Assembly (NCBI GenBank): GCA_049594615.1
Contig: JBMYJR010000066.1
Location: forward strand, 1-12,819
Direction of reading: 5' to 3'
DNA: 12,819 nt
Source of the DNA: CAXPZW01 sp049594615
Lineage (GTDB): Bacteria > Bacteroidota > Bacteroidia > Flavobacteriales_D > Sanyastnellaceae
Shown here: piece after piece, positions 5,303 through 12,819 of the stretch
Layout of the letters: every line of letters begins with the position of its first letter
Position numbering within the stretch: position 1 is the first letter of the stretch
Notes under the pieces: generated by a model
Databases searched by the model: none
What the model saw: only the letters and a program-made list of their open reading frames with translations
What the model was told of the DNA's origin: nothing
Position numbers and translations under genes: made by a program

Positions 5303-7741
5303 ATGATCGTATTGAAATTTGGCGGCAGCTCAGTGGCTTCCGCAGACACCATAAAACAGGTGCACCAAGTCCTCGTCTCACGATTGGGCAGCACCCGCAT
5401 GTTGGTGGTGTTTTCAGCCTTCCAGGGCATCACCAATCAGCTGCTGTCCACTGGCGCGCAGGCCGCCGAGGGCGACCCGCATTACCGCGACGCGTTGCTG
5501 GACGTCCGCAACCGCCACTTGCGCACCGCAGCAGAGCTGCTTGGTCCAGAGGCCAGTCGCGCCCTGGAGCCCGAACTGGAGTCCATGCTTACCGACTTGG
5601 ACAACATGTGCTACGGGGCTTACTTGGTGCGTGAGTTGAGCCCGCGCACGCAGGATTACATCGTGTCGTTTGGAGAGCGGTTGAGTACCACGATCATTGC
5701 CGCGTATTTCGCCCAGCAAAACGTGCCCACACGTTTGGTGCAAAGCACCGAACTGATTCATACCGATGCCCAGTTCACCAACGCGCAAGTGGATTTGACC
5801 GCTACTTACGCGCACATCAAGCAGGAACTCGGTACCGAGGACAAGCTCATGGTTGTCCAAGGCTTCATTGGGTCCAACAAGGCAGGAGAGACCACGACCC
5901 TTGGACGCGGTGGCAGCGATTACAGCGCAGCCATTTTTGCACATGCACTCGAGGCTGAGGCCATGGAGAAGTGGACCGACGTGTCGGGCATGCTCACGAG
6001 CGATCCGCGCATTGTACCCACCGCACGTGTCATCCAAGACATCACATACGCAGAGGCCATGGAGCTCTGCCATTTCGGAGCTAAGGTGATCTACCCGCCC
6101 ACCATTCACCCGTTGATGGAGAAGGGCATCCCGCTGCGTGTGCGCAACACCTTCAAGCCTGAAGACGCCGGTACCACCATTGGCCCGGACGGCGCCAGCG
6201 AGGGCAGCATCAAAGGCCTGTCCAGCATTGGAGGCATTGCACTCATCACCTTAAGCGGTGGGGGTATGGTTGGTATTCCCGGATTTTCGCGCCGCATGTT
6301 CTCGGCGCTTAGTTACCGCGACGTAAATGTCATCCTCATCACCCAAGCCAGCTCGGAGTACTCCATCACCGTGGCCATTGAGGAGTCGCACGTGCCCCAG
6401 GCCGTTTCGTGTTTGGAAGAAGAATTTGAATTGGACATGTCCCGCGGGAAAATCAATCCTGTAGGCGTGGAAACCGGCCTCAGTATCGTGGCCTTGGTTG
6501 GCGACAACATGCGCCACCAAGTCGGGCTCTCGGGCCGGGCGATGTACCAGTTGGGCAAAAACGGGATCAACATTCTGGCGATCGCCCAAGGCTCCTCAGA
6601 GCGCAACATCTCGCTGGTGATTGACAGTGCGGATGTGGCCAAGTCCCTCAACACCTTGCACGAAGGGTTCTTTGACGCCGAAATCAAACGATTGCACCTG
6701 TTCCTTGCTGGTGTGGGCAACGTAGGTGGAGCGCTTATTGCGCAGCTTGCCGCACAGCAACAAACCCTGCTGGAAGAGCATGGATTGCATTTGGTGGTCT
6801 CTGGCATGGCCAATAGCCGTAAGCGCATTTTGGATGCAGATGGCATTGACCTCTCCACTTGGGAAACCCGTTTGGCGGAAGGCGAAGACACGACCATTGA
6901 CAGCTTTGTGGAGGGCATGAAGGCGCTGAACCTGCGCAACAGCGTGTTTGTGGACAACACTGCTCACGCCAACGTGGCCGAGGTCTACGAAACCGTGCTG
7001 GAATCCAGCATTGCGGTGGTCTGTTCCAACAAAATCGCCGCGAGCGCGAGTCAAGAACGCTACCAAGGCCTGCTGGACCGTGCGCGCCGATACAACACCC
7101 AGTTCCGCTTTGAAACCAATGTGGGGGCCGGACTCCCCATCATCGACACCCTGCAAAACCTGATCAAAAGCGGCGACCGCATCCGTTCGGTGCAGGCGGT
7201 GCTGAGCGGCAGCCTCAACTTCGTGTTCAACAACTTCTCGGCCGACACCACGTTTGAAGCCGTGGTGCGCCAAGCCATGGACGAGGGCTACACCGAGCCC
7301 GACCCGCGCATCGACCTTAGCGGGGTAGACGTGCAGCGCAAAATCCTCATCCTCGCCCGCGAGTCGGGGCACCGCATGGAAATGGGGGAGGTGACCAATG
7401 TGCCTTTCCTGCCTGCAGCCCTGATGGAGGGCGATGTGGACGCTTTCCTTGGTGGCTTGCCCGGGATCGAAAGCATGATGCAAAAGAAGCTCGCCGCCGC
7501 GGCAGCCCAGCAATACAAACTCAAGTACATGGCCCAGTTCAAAAATGGCCAGGCCGAAGTGGGCCTGCAGGAAGTGGGCCCCGACCACCCGTTCTATGCC
7601 ATCGAAGGCAAGGACAACATGGTGGTGATCTTCACCGATCGCTACGCCGAGCAACCGCTTGTCATCAAAGGTGCTGGTGCCGGAGCGGACGTGACTGCCA
7701 GCGGTGTTTTTGCCGATATTATCCGGATCGGAAACGAATAG
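5303..7741 (+). CDS. thrA: Bifunctional aspartate kinase / homoserine dehydrogenase I
   Basis: This 812-residue enzyme catalyses the first and third steps from aspartate to threonine: aspartate phosphorylation and reduction of aspartate semialdehyde to homoserine. The kinase domain opens with VLKFGGSS (residues 3-10) and has GETTTLGRGGSD (195-206). Two ACT-like regulatory units follow (about 305-380 and 390-460, each with an NIL/NVIL-x-ITQ/AIAQ-x-SSE motif), consistent with feedback control by threonine as in the family. The dehydrogenase begins with LAGVGNVGG (Rossmann GxGxxG, 470-475) and has VCSNK, NVGAGLPIIDTL, LSGSLNFVFN and DPRIDLSGVDVQRK (667-680), with D676 and K680 as the catalytic pair. 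Length agrees with E. coli ThrA (820). The ATG at 5303 starts directly at the kinase motif; a longer in-frame TTG at 5246 lies in the fabI terminator T-run and is rejected. It leads the thrABC operon. Confidence 0.97.
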   Translation: MIVLKFGGSSVASADTIKQVHQVLVSRLGSTRMLVVFSAFQGITNQLLSTGAQAAEGDPHYRDALLDVRNRHLRTAAELLGPEASRALEPELESMLTDLDNMCYGAYLVRELSPRTQDYIVSFGERLSTTIIAAYFAQQNVPTRLVQSTELIHTDAQFTNAQVDLTATYAHIKQELGTEDKLMVVQGFIGSNKAGETTTLGRGGSDYSAAIFAHALEAEAMEKWTDVSGMLTSDPRIVPTARVIQDITYAEAMELCHFGAKVIYPPTIHPLMEKGIPLRVRNTFKPEDAGTTIGPDGASEGSIKGLSSIGGIALITLSGGGMVGIPGFSRRMFSALSYRDVNVILITQASSEYSITVAIEESHVPQAVSCLEEEFELDMSRGKINPVGVETGLSIVALVGDNMRHQVGLSGRAMYQLGKNGINILAIAQGSSERNISLVIDSADVAKSLNTLHEGFFDAEIKRLHLFLAGVGNVGGALIAQLAAQQQTLLEEHGLHLVVSGMANSRKRILDADGIDLSTWETRLAEGEDTTIDSFVEGMKALNLRNSVFVDNTAHANVAEVYETVLESSIAVVCSNKIAASASQERYQGLLDRARRYNTQFRFETNVGAGLPIIDTLQNLIKSGDRIRSVQAVLSGSLNFVFNNFSADTTFEAVVRQAMDEGYTEPDPRIDLSGVDVQRKILILARESGHRMEMGEVTNVPFLPAALMEGDVDAFLGGLPGIESMMQKKLAAAAAQQYKLKYMAQFKNGQAEVGLQEVGPDHPFYAIEGKDNMVVIFTDRYAEQPLVIKGAGAGADVTASGVFADIIRIGNE

Positions 7742-7742
7742 C

Positions 7743-8669
7743 ATGCACGAGATTCGCCTGTTTTGCCCGGCCACTGTGGCCAATGTGAGTTGTGGATTCG
7801 ACGTCCTAGGCCTGGCCTTGGAAGACGTGGGAGATGAACTGTTCCTGCGCCGTGTGGAGCGGCCAGGGGTGCACATCATCGGCATCACAGGCGCAGACCT
7901 GCCGACCGAGCCTGAACGCAACGCAGCAGGCATTGTGGCCCAACTCATGCTCCGCGACGCGGGGGTGGATTGGGGCATAGAAATGGAGATCCACAAAAAG
8001 ATCAAGCCCGGCAGTGGTTTGGGTTCCAGCGCTGCCAGTGCCGGAGGTGCCGCAGTGGGCGTAAACCTGCTGTTGGACCGTCATTTTGATCGGCACCAGA
8101 TGATCCGCTATGCCATGGAGGGCGAGTTTGTGGCGTGCGATGCACGCATTGCAGACAACGTATCTCCGGTAGTCATGGGCGGTTTTTGTCTCGTGCGCAG
8201 CTACGACCCATTGGACGTGGTTCCGTTGCCGGTGCCTGAGCAGTTGCATTTGGTGCTGTTGCATCCGCAGGTGGAGCTCAAAACCAGTGAATCACGCGCG
8301 GTACTTCCAGGGCGAGTCCCACTCAAGACGGCCACCCGCCAAACAGGCAACCTGGGCGGATTGATTGCCGGACTCTACAAGAACGACTACGCACTGATTG
8401 CCCGCAGTCTCCAAGACAATTTGGCCGAACCCTTCCGTGCACCGCTCATTCCGCATTTTGACGCCGTACGCGCTGCTGCCATGGAGGCAGGAGCACTGGG
8501 TGGAGGAATCTCAGGCAGTGGTCCGAGCATGTTCTACCTCTGTCAAGGAGCTGAGCGTGCCGCTGCTGTGGCCGGTGCCATGGAGCAGGTGTTTAAGCCC
8601 ACAGGCATTCCTTACAAACTCTACCAAACGCAAGTGGCGCGCGAAGGCGCCCGATCCAGTATCGCATGA
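7743..8669 (+). CDS. thrB: Homoserine kinase
   Basis: This 308-residue GHMP-superfamily kinase phosphorylates homoserine with ATP to O-phosphohomoserine, the substrate of the next gene product. The N-terminal CPATVANVSCGFDVLGLAL (8-26) is the substrate-side motif. PGSGLGSSAASAGGA (89-103) is the ATP-binding GHMP loop. ADNVSPVVMGG follows, and GGGISGSGPSMF near the C-terminus is GHMP motif 3. The ATG at 7743 comes one base after the thrA stop codon and gives the standard N-terminus; an in-frame ATG at 7704 lies inside thrA and would add 13 unrelated residues. The stop codon overlaps the thrC start (ATGA), pointing to translational coupling. Length is normal (E. coli ThrB has 310 residues). Confidence 0.97.
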   Translation: MHEIRLFCPATVANVSCGFDVLGLALEDVGDELFLRRVERPGVHIIGITGADLPTEPERNAAGIVAQLMLRDAGVDWGIEMEIHKKIKPGSGLGSSAASAGGAAVGVNLLLDRHFDRHQMIRYAMEGEFVACDARIADNVSPVVMGGFCLVRSYDPLDVVPLPVPEQLHLVLLHPQVELKTSESRAVLPGRVPLKTATRQTGNLGGLIAGLYKNDYALIARSLQDNLAEPFRAPLIPHFDAVRAAAMEAGALGGGISGSGPSMFYLCQGAERAAAVAGAMEQVFKPTGIPYKLYQTQVAREGARSSIA

Positions 8670-9940
8670 CGTTTTACAGCACTTCCCGCCAAAGCCCAGA
8701 CCTCGGATTTGGCCAAGCCGTGGTCCGCGGATTGGCGCCCGATAATGGGTTGTACTTCCCCCAAGAAATTCCGCAGCTGCCCGCAGACTTTTTCAAACGC
8801 ATGCGCGGCATGTCGCTTCCGGAGATCGGCGTGCAAGCCTTGTGGCCCTTTGTCCAAGCCGACCTCAAACGCGCGGATTTTGAAGCCTTGGTGCACGAGG
8901 TCTTGAATTTTCCCATTCCCTTGGTGGAGGTGGAAGAAGACATCTACAGTTTGGAGCTCTTTCACGGGCCCACCTGTGCGTTCAAAGATGTGGGTGCGCG
9001 CTTCATGTCGCGCTCGCTGGCCGCAGTGAGCGACCGTGAAGTGACCGTACTTGTAGCCACCAGTGGCGACACAGGTTCGGCGGTGGCCAATGGCTTTTAC
9101 AATGTGCCTGGGGTAGAGGTCGTACTGCTGTATCCCAGCGGAAAAATATCAGAGATCCAAGAGCGTCAGCTGACCACCATGGGGGGCAATGTGACTGCGC
9201 TTGAAGTGGACGGTGTATTTGACGATTGTCAACACATGGTCAAGCAGGCCTTTTTGAACGATACACTGCGTGAAAAGTACGGGTTGACCTCGGCCAATTC
9301 CATCAACGTGGCGCGTTGGCTGCCACAGATGACCTACTACTTTTGGGCGGTCGCGAAAGCGCCAGAACGTCCGATTACTTTCGCAGTGCCCAGTGGCAAC
9401 TTTGGCAACCTGTCAGCAGGCATGTTGGGTGCGGAAATGGGCCTGCCGGTCCTGCAATTCATTGCGGCCACCAATGCCAACCACGTGGTGCCAGACTTCC
9501 TCTCCGGAGGGCCATACTCGCCGCGTCCAAGCGTACCTACACTAAGCAACGCCATGGATGTTGGCGCCCCGAGCAATTTCGTGCGTATGCAGCACCTTTA
9601 CGGCGAGTCAGACGCAGCACTTGCCAGCGACTTGCAAGGATTCTGGATGGACGATGAAGCAACGCTTGAAGTCATGAAGGCCGTGTACGATCGCACGGGA
9701 TACACCCTCGATCCCCATGGTGCTATTGGCTACGAAGCCCTCAAAATGCGCCCTGAAGGATCGGTCGGCATCTTCTTGGAAACTGCTCATCCTGCGAAAT
9801 TTGGTGACGTGGTGGAACGCGCTACTGGCGCTGCTCCCGGGCTTCCTGAAAGGTTGGCCGTAGTGCTAGACAAAACACCCGAAAGCGTGCGCATCGGCAA
9901 CCAGCCTGAAGACTTGCGCGCTTACCTTGAATCGCGCTGA
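8666..9940 (+). CDS. thrC: Threonine synthase
   Basis: This 424-residue PLP enzyme converts O-phosphohomoserine to threonine and phosphate, ending the pathway. The N-terminal TFYSTSRQSPDLGFGQAVVR and GLAPDNGLYFP are the threonine synthase start. ELFHGPTCAFKDVGARF (97-113) carries the PLP lysine K107; TSGDTGSAV (132-140) and PSGNFGN bind the cofactor phosphate and substrate. Length matches the E. coli-type class (428). The start ATG overlaps the thrB stop by 4 bp. The last 19 bp overlap the 3' end of the oppositely oriented SGNH gene, and no intrinsic terminator is seen for the operon, so thr transcripts may run on antisense into that gene. Confidence 0.97.
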   Translation: MTFYSTSRQSPDLGFGQAVVRGLAPDNGLYFPQEIPQLPADFFKRMRGMSLPEIGVQALWPFVQADLKRADFEALVHEVLNFPIPLVEVEEDIYSLELFHGPTCAFKDVGARFMSRSLAAVSDREVTVLVATSGDTGSAVANGFYNVPGVEVVLLYPSGKISEIQERQLTTMGGNVTALEVDGVFDDCQHMVKQAFLNDTLREKYGLTSANSINVARWLPQMTYYFWAVAKAPERPITFAVPSGNFGNLSAGMLGAEMGLPVLQFIAATNANHVVPDFLSGGPYSPRPSVPTLSNAMDVGAPSNFVRMQHLYGESDAALASDLQGFWMDDEATLEVMKAVYDRTGYTLDPHGAIGYEALKMRPEGSVGIFLETAHPAKFGDVVERATGAAPGLPERLAVVLDKTPESVRIGNQPEDLRAYLESR

Positions 9941-11235
9941 CCGCCCGCCTGCGCTTGCAGGTATTCCCCGTAGCGTTCCCGGATGGCTTGGAACATCAGC
10001 TCTGCCTGGAAACGGTAGCCGGCCTTGGTGAAGTGAATCTTGTCGTGTTTGGCCAGCCCTGCGGACTCCCAAGCGGTGATGCTGCCCAATCCTCCCATGA
10101 TTTCAAACAGGTCCCACACCGCGCCGTTGTGCTCTTCGGCAAGCTCGTACATGGCCTCGCGCACTTGGATGGCGTTTTTGTTGGCGTAACGGCGTCGGTA
10201 GTAGCTGTCGTTGTTGGTCAAAAACAGCAATTGGCAGTCCGGGTTGGCCGCTCTTACATGCGCAATCAGTGAATCGTAATTGGCCTTGAAGGTCTCCTTG
10301 GAAAACGAGGAGGTGGGTTTGTATGCATCGTTGATGCCAATGCCAAAGATGGCCAGGTCGGGGTGCAGGGTTTGGAGTTGTACGGGCAGCTTTTCGCAGC
10401 GCAGGTAGGAGGGGACGCTGGCGCCGTTGACGCCAATGGCGTGGTAGGTGATGCCGTTGTCGTCGTTCTCCAGGGTCAGGCCCTGCAGTGTAAAGCGGGT
10501 TTGCAGCGAGTCGGTTTGGGCGATGCCTAGCCACAACGTATCGCAGGGCTCTGCCAGTTCAAATTCGGTGAATCCGGCTTCGAGGTCTACTGTGATGTTG
10601 ACCACTTGGTTACGCGCATCCAACGTGGGCAGCAAGGCGGTGGAGTCTTGATGGTGGAACACCTTTACCCGGTTGAATGGGTAGATGGTGGAGTCAGGGT
10701 CGAACGCCCACAGTTTGATCACCGCTGAGGTGTCGGACGTCCAAGCGTTGTAGCCACTCATGCCCCAGTCGCAGTGGTCTTTGCGGTTGGAGTTTTTACA
10801 ACTGTCCCAAGATCCCGAATGCCGCACTGCGTAGTTGGGTGGACCGTTGGTCTTGGCCAGTTTGTAGGGGAACAAAAAGCCGCGCTCGCCTTCAATGCCC
10901 GGGGCAAGGGTGAACAGGCGTTCGCGCAGTGCATCGCTCAGAATACCAGCCTGTACATGTGATCCGCCCATGTGTAGCACCGTTAGGTTGGTATCGCCTT
11001 CGAATACCAGTTGGTCCATGCGCGCGAACAAACGGTCCCACCCGGCGCTGTCTCCACGTAAATGGAGGGTGTTTTTGTCGTATTCGATGAACGCGTATTT
11101 CGGGAATGCGCGCACCATGGAGGACGAATGCCCGGCCACTGCAACGCGCGCCGGTACAGGTGGCGCGGGCCACACTGAAGCGATGGTCGCAAACGCAACC
11201 AGCAATAGGGCGGGGAAGATCCATAGGCGTTTCAT
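9922..11235 (-). CDS. Exported SGNH/GDSL hydrolase-family protein (GGS variant)
   Basis: This 437-residue protein has an N-terminal hydrophobic segment (about 4-22, after MKR) that acts as a signal peptide or anchor, so it works outside the inner membrane. SGNH blocks are visible: LHMGGSHVQAG (87-97) with nucleophile S92, IGVNGAS (267-273), FGIGIND (297-303) with N302, and DKIHFTKAGY (398-407) with D398 and H401. Block I reads GGS instead of the classical GDS. The nucleophile remains, so activity is plausible. C146 and C155 could form a disulfide. The substrate is unknown; the family includes esterases and polysaccharide or peptidoglycan O-acetyl esterases/transferases. It shares block V and the WD-x-x-E-x-MGG stretch with its upstream neighbour, so the two are probably paralogues working together. 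The ATG at 11235 is preferred over an in-frame TTG at 11244. It ends 19 bp inside convergent thrC. The 241-bp gap to the upstream gene holds only a weak promoter candidate. Confidence 0.85.
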   Translation of the reverse strand: MKRLWIFPALLLVAFATIASVWPAPPVPARVAVAGHSSSMVRAFPKYAFIEYDKNTLHLRGDSAGWDRLFARMDQLVFEGDTNLTVLHMGGSHVQAGILSDALRERLFTLAPGIEGERGFLFPYKLAKTNGPPNYAVRHSGSWDSCKNSNRKDHCDWGMSGYNAWTSDTSAVIKLWAFDPDSTIYPFNRVKVFHHQDSTALLPTLDARNQVVNITVDLEAGFTEFELAEPCDTLWLGIAQTDSLQTRFTLQGLTLENDDNGITYHAIGVNGASVPSYLRCEKLPVQLQTLHPDLAIFGIGINDAYKPTSSFSKETFKANYDSLIAHVRAANPDCQLLFLTNNDSYYRRRYANKNAIQVREAMYELAEEHNGAVWDLFEIMGGLGSITAWESAGLAKHDKIHFTKAGYRFQAELMFQAIRERYGEYLQAQAGGQRDSR

Positions 11236-11316
11236 CAGGGACAAAAATGCGAGTTGAGGGGCACAAAACCGGTTGGATGCTGTCGGCTTTTCCTGTCATC
11301 CATGGGAGGATATCCA

Positions 11317-11348
11317 CAAAGCATGGGCCAGAGGCTGTCAACCACAAA
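11317..11348 (-). promoter_or_regulatory. Weak promoter candidate upstream of the first SGNH gene
   Basis: On the minus strand, TTTG (11345-11348) is followed after 20 bases by ATGCTTTG (11317-11324). The spacing suits the Bacteroidota TTTG/TAnnTTTG pattern and the TTTG half is exact, but the TA is replaced by AT. It would give a leader of about 75 bases. If it is not used, the gene is probably co-transcribed with the SGNH gene before it, since no U-tract terminator is visible in the gap (a hairpin right after the upstream stop, GAGGG...CCCTC, has no T-run). Confidence 0.2.
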
Positions 11349-11476
11349 ACGGGTGGCGGTGTGATTGTTGGTTTGCGGGGTGGGGAAGAACTTTGCCACG
11401 TGTGATCCGCACAAGGTTTGGCAGGCGGGGGCGGGCGCCCACCAAGGCATCGCGGGAGGGCGGGACCTCGGCCCCC

Positions 11477-12819
11477 TCATGGCCCGTTGCCACCTTCCAC
11501 CTCCAATGGCGCAGGGTCCTTTTGGTTTGGTGTCGGCTGCTTTGGGGCTGGAACCGCATCAACAGGTGCTTCTTCGGTTTCAATCCCACGCCAGGCATCG
11601 TATTCCAAATTGATGGCACGCACAAACAGTTCGGCAATGCGGCGGGCGCCTTTGGGGGTGAAGTGAGTGTAATCTTTGGCGGCTAGCGCAGGCTCTGCTT
11701 CGACCCACGAGACCATGGAGTTGCGTCCGCCCATCACTTCGTACATGTCCCAAAAACCACTGCCGGTGTTGAAGGCCGCTTGCTTCAGCGCATCGCGCAC
11801 ATCTTCCAAGAACGGTCGGGTCACGTAAGCGGTGCCGTCTTTGACCGCCATGTCCGAGGGGCCAATGACGATGACGGCCGCATCGGGCTCAATGCTCTGC
11901 AGGTAGCGAATTTGCGATTCAAACCATTTTCCGTAGCGCTCGGCCACTTCCACCTCCTTGATGTGCGGCACATAGTTGCCACCGAACTGCAGTAAATACA
12001 AGCCGTTGTTCAGTTTGCCGATGTGGGCGCTGAGTTGGCCTTTGCTGACTTTTTTGAAAATGGTTCCGCTTGAACCGCGCATGCCGATGTTGTCCAAATA
12101 CAACCCACCTCCCGCTTCGAGCGAAACGCCGTAGATGTTGGGGCTGTCGCTTCCGGAAAGGGCAAACTTGAGTTCACCAGGTGTGCCGCCAAGGTCCAAG
12201 CTCAAGCGGCCGTTCGGCCCAGTTGGTTCCAGCACTGACTCATGGATGAGCACTTCATCGGCAAGTACCTGAAGGGTGCAGGGGCGTCGGTTGCCGCCGT
12301 AAAGCAGGGTGGCTTGGGTGTACTTCTTGTTTCGGTGGTAGGTGCTGCGGTTGGGCGCGTAGCTGAACCATGCGTTCACCACGCTGTCGCCCATGAGCGA
12401 ATCGGGGCAAGAAGGTGTAAAGCGGCTGAAGGTCATCAGCACGCCGTAATCTTTGTGAGTGACGGTGGTGTCTTTTCGGCCGTAGCGGGTGTGGCGGGTC
12501 CAGTTGCCGCTGTCGGCTTGCTTGATGGCCAGGGTAGGAATGACCTCAAAGGCGGGGAGCAATCCTGGGCCTTTGCCGCCAAATCGGTTCTGCAGCTCAT
12601 TGCGCACGTAGCCCGAGATGCGGTCTCCCTCAATTTGGCTATCGCCGTAATGCAGCACGCGCACCTTTTCTCCGGAAGACTTGCTGGCAAGCATCTCAAA
12701 GAAGCTGTGCAGCACAGCAGGGTCTCCTTCGGGAAACTGGATGCGCATCAGGACTTGGCGACGTGCGGCTTCTGCGGCCGCAATGCTGTCTTTCAGGGCC
12801 ACCGAGTCCACCTCCACAT
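11477..12819 (-). CDS. SGNH/GDSL hydrolase-family protein, 5' end outside window
   Basis: The frame is open through the right edge. A GTG at 12817 is the first start-like codon inside the window, but it gives no signal peptide and begins mid-helix, so the true start is probably beyond 12819; 446 residues are visible from that GTG. Block I is classical, VLHYGDSQIEGD (54-65) with nucleophile S60. LDNIGMRGSSG (241-251) is block II-like, LQFGGN (276-281) is block III-like with N281, and KDYTHFTPKG (381-390) gives D382 and H385. IGPSDM (318-323) is a further motif I recall from such proteins in Bacteroidota. A proline-rich, probably disordered tail follows from about residue 412. The protein is likely exported and probably acts with its downstream paralogue. 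Tandem SGNH proteins of this kind often accompany a membrane-bound O-acyltransferase, which would have to lie beyond the right edge. Confidence 0.84.
   Translation of the reverse strand, partial: VEVDSVALKDSIAAAEAARRQVLMRIQFPEGDPAVLHSFFEMLASKSSGEKVRVLHYGDSQIEGDRISGYVRNELQNRFGGKGPGLLPAFEVIPTLAIKQADSGNWTRHTRYGRKDTTVTHKDYGVLMTFSRFTPSCPDSLMGDSVVNAWFSYAPNRSTYHRNKKYTQATLLYGGNRRPCTLQVLADEVLIHESVLEPTGPNGRLSLDLGGTPGELKFALSGSDSPNIYGVSLEAGGGLYLDNIGMRGSSGTIFKKVSKGQLSAHIGKLNNGLYLLQFGGNYVPHIKEVEVAERYGKWFESQIRYLQSIEPDAAVIVIGPSDMAVKDGTAYVTRPFLEDVRDALKQAAFNTGSGFWDMYEVMGGRNSMVSWVEAEPALAAKDYTHFTPKGARRIAELFVRAINLEYDAWRGIETEEAPVDAVPAPKQPTPNQKDPAPLEVEGGNGP

Noticed and set aside
7704..7742. ATG start extending thrB by 13 residues into thrA
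   Set aside because: The ATG at 7743, one base after the thrA stop codon, gives the standard homoserine kinase N-terminus; the extension matches nothing in the family.
6596..8005. 469-codon open frame on the minus strand opposite thrA and thrB
   Set aside because: It lies wholly antisense to two genes with complete family motifs, its translation is histidine/arginine-rich with no recognisable domain, and long antisense frames are common opposite GC-biased codons.
9948..9961. Hairpin CCTGC-gctt-GCAGG just after thrC as an operon terminator
   Set aside because: Only a 5-bp stem, no T-run on either strand, and it lies inside the SGNH coding region.
1..12819. Search for mobile elements, CRISPR arrays, defence or toxin-antitoxin modules
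   Set aside because: No transposase, integrase, terminal repeat pair, regularly spaced repeat or toxin-like small gene pair was seen; the coding space is filled by metabolic and exported enzymes.

Overview
The window looks like a chromosomal segment from a member of the Bacteroidota, fairly GC-rich for that phylum and possibly on the Flavobacteriales side. Three things suggest this. The FabI protein has the long Bacteroidota-type signature (Y-x6-K within PDYNDMADAK, plus MQNLFHDGGF near the end). The best promoter seen has the TTTG/TAnnTTTG form used by this phylum rather than a sigma70 form. Starts lack clear Shine-Dalgarno sequences. Finer placement cannot be made from the sequence alone.

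Layout from left to right. Positions 1-2363 (minus strand) hold a peptide-use pair: a secreted dipeptidyl peptidase IV, followed 55 bp downstream by the first 20 codons of what reads as a POT/PTR-family oligopeptide transporter that runs off the left edge. Divergent from it, at 2418-3863 (plus), is a stand-alone GlcD-type FAD-linked 2-hydroxyacid dehydrogenase. A 504-bp gene-free stretch follows (3864-4367). Its first part contains a near-ideal Bacteroidota promoter, a series of hairpins and a strong intrinsic terminator, which together suggest a small RNA of about 145 nt. Its second part contains more inverted repeats and a doubtful 31-codon minus-strand ORF. Then come fabI (4368-5192), with its own textbook terminator, and a tightly packed threonine operon, thrA-thrB-thrC (5303-9940). 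ThrA is a bifunctional aspartokinase/homoserine dehydrogenase; thrA and thrB are separated by 1 bp, and thrB and thrC overlap by 4 bp. The right third (9922-12819, minus) holds two tandem, related SGNH/GDSL hydrolase-like genes. The first is complete, has a signal-anchor and ends 19 bp inside thrC. The second is open at the right edge.

How the genes work together: DPP IV would release X-Pro/X-Ala dipeptides outside the inner membrane and the POT protein would import them. ThrABC, with aspartate-semialdehyde dehydrogenase encoded elsewhere, turns aspartate into threonine. FabI closes each fatty-acid elongation cycle. The paired SGNH proteins resemble the exported acyl-transfer or esterase partners of membrane-bound O-acyltransferases, but no such acyltransferase lies within the window. 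Most of the window is ordinary core metabolism. The parts most worth a second look are the putative small RNA after glcD, the SGNH pair with its GGS variant, and the overlapping convergent ends of thrC and the SGNH gene. No mobile element, CRISPR array, defence system, tRNA or rRNA was found.
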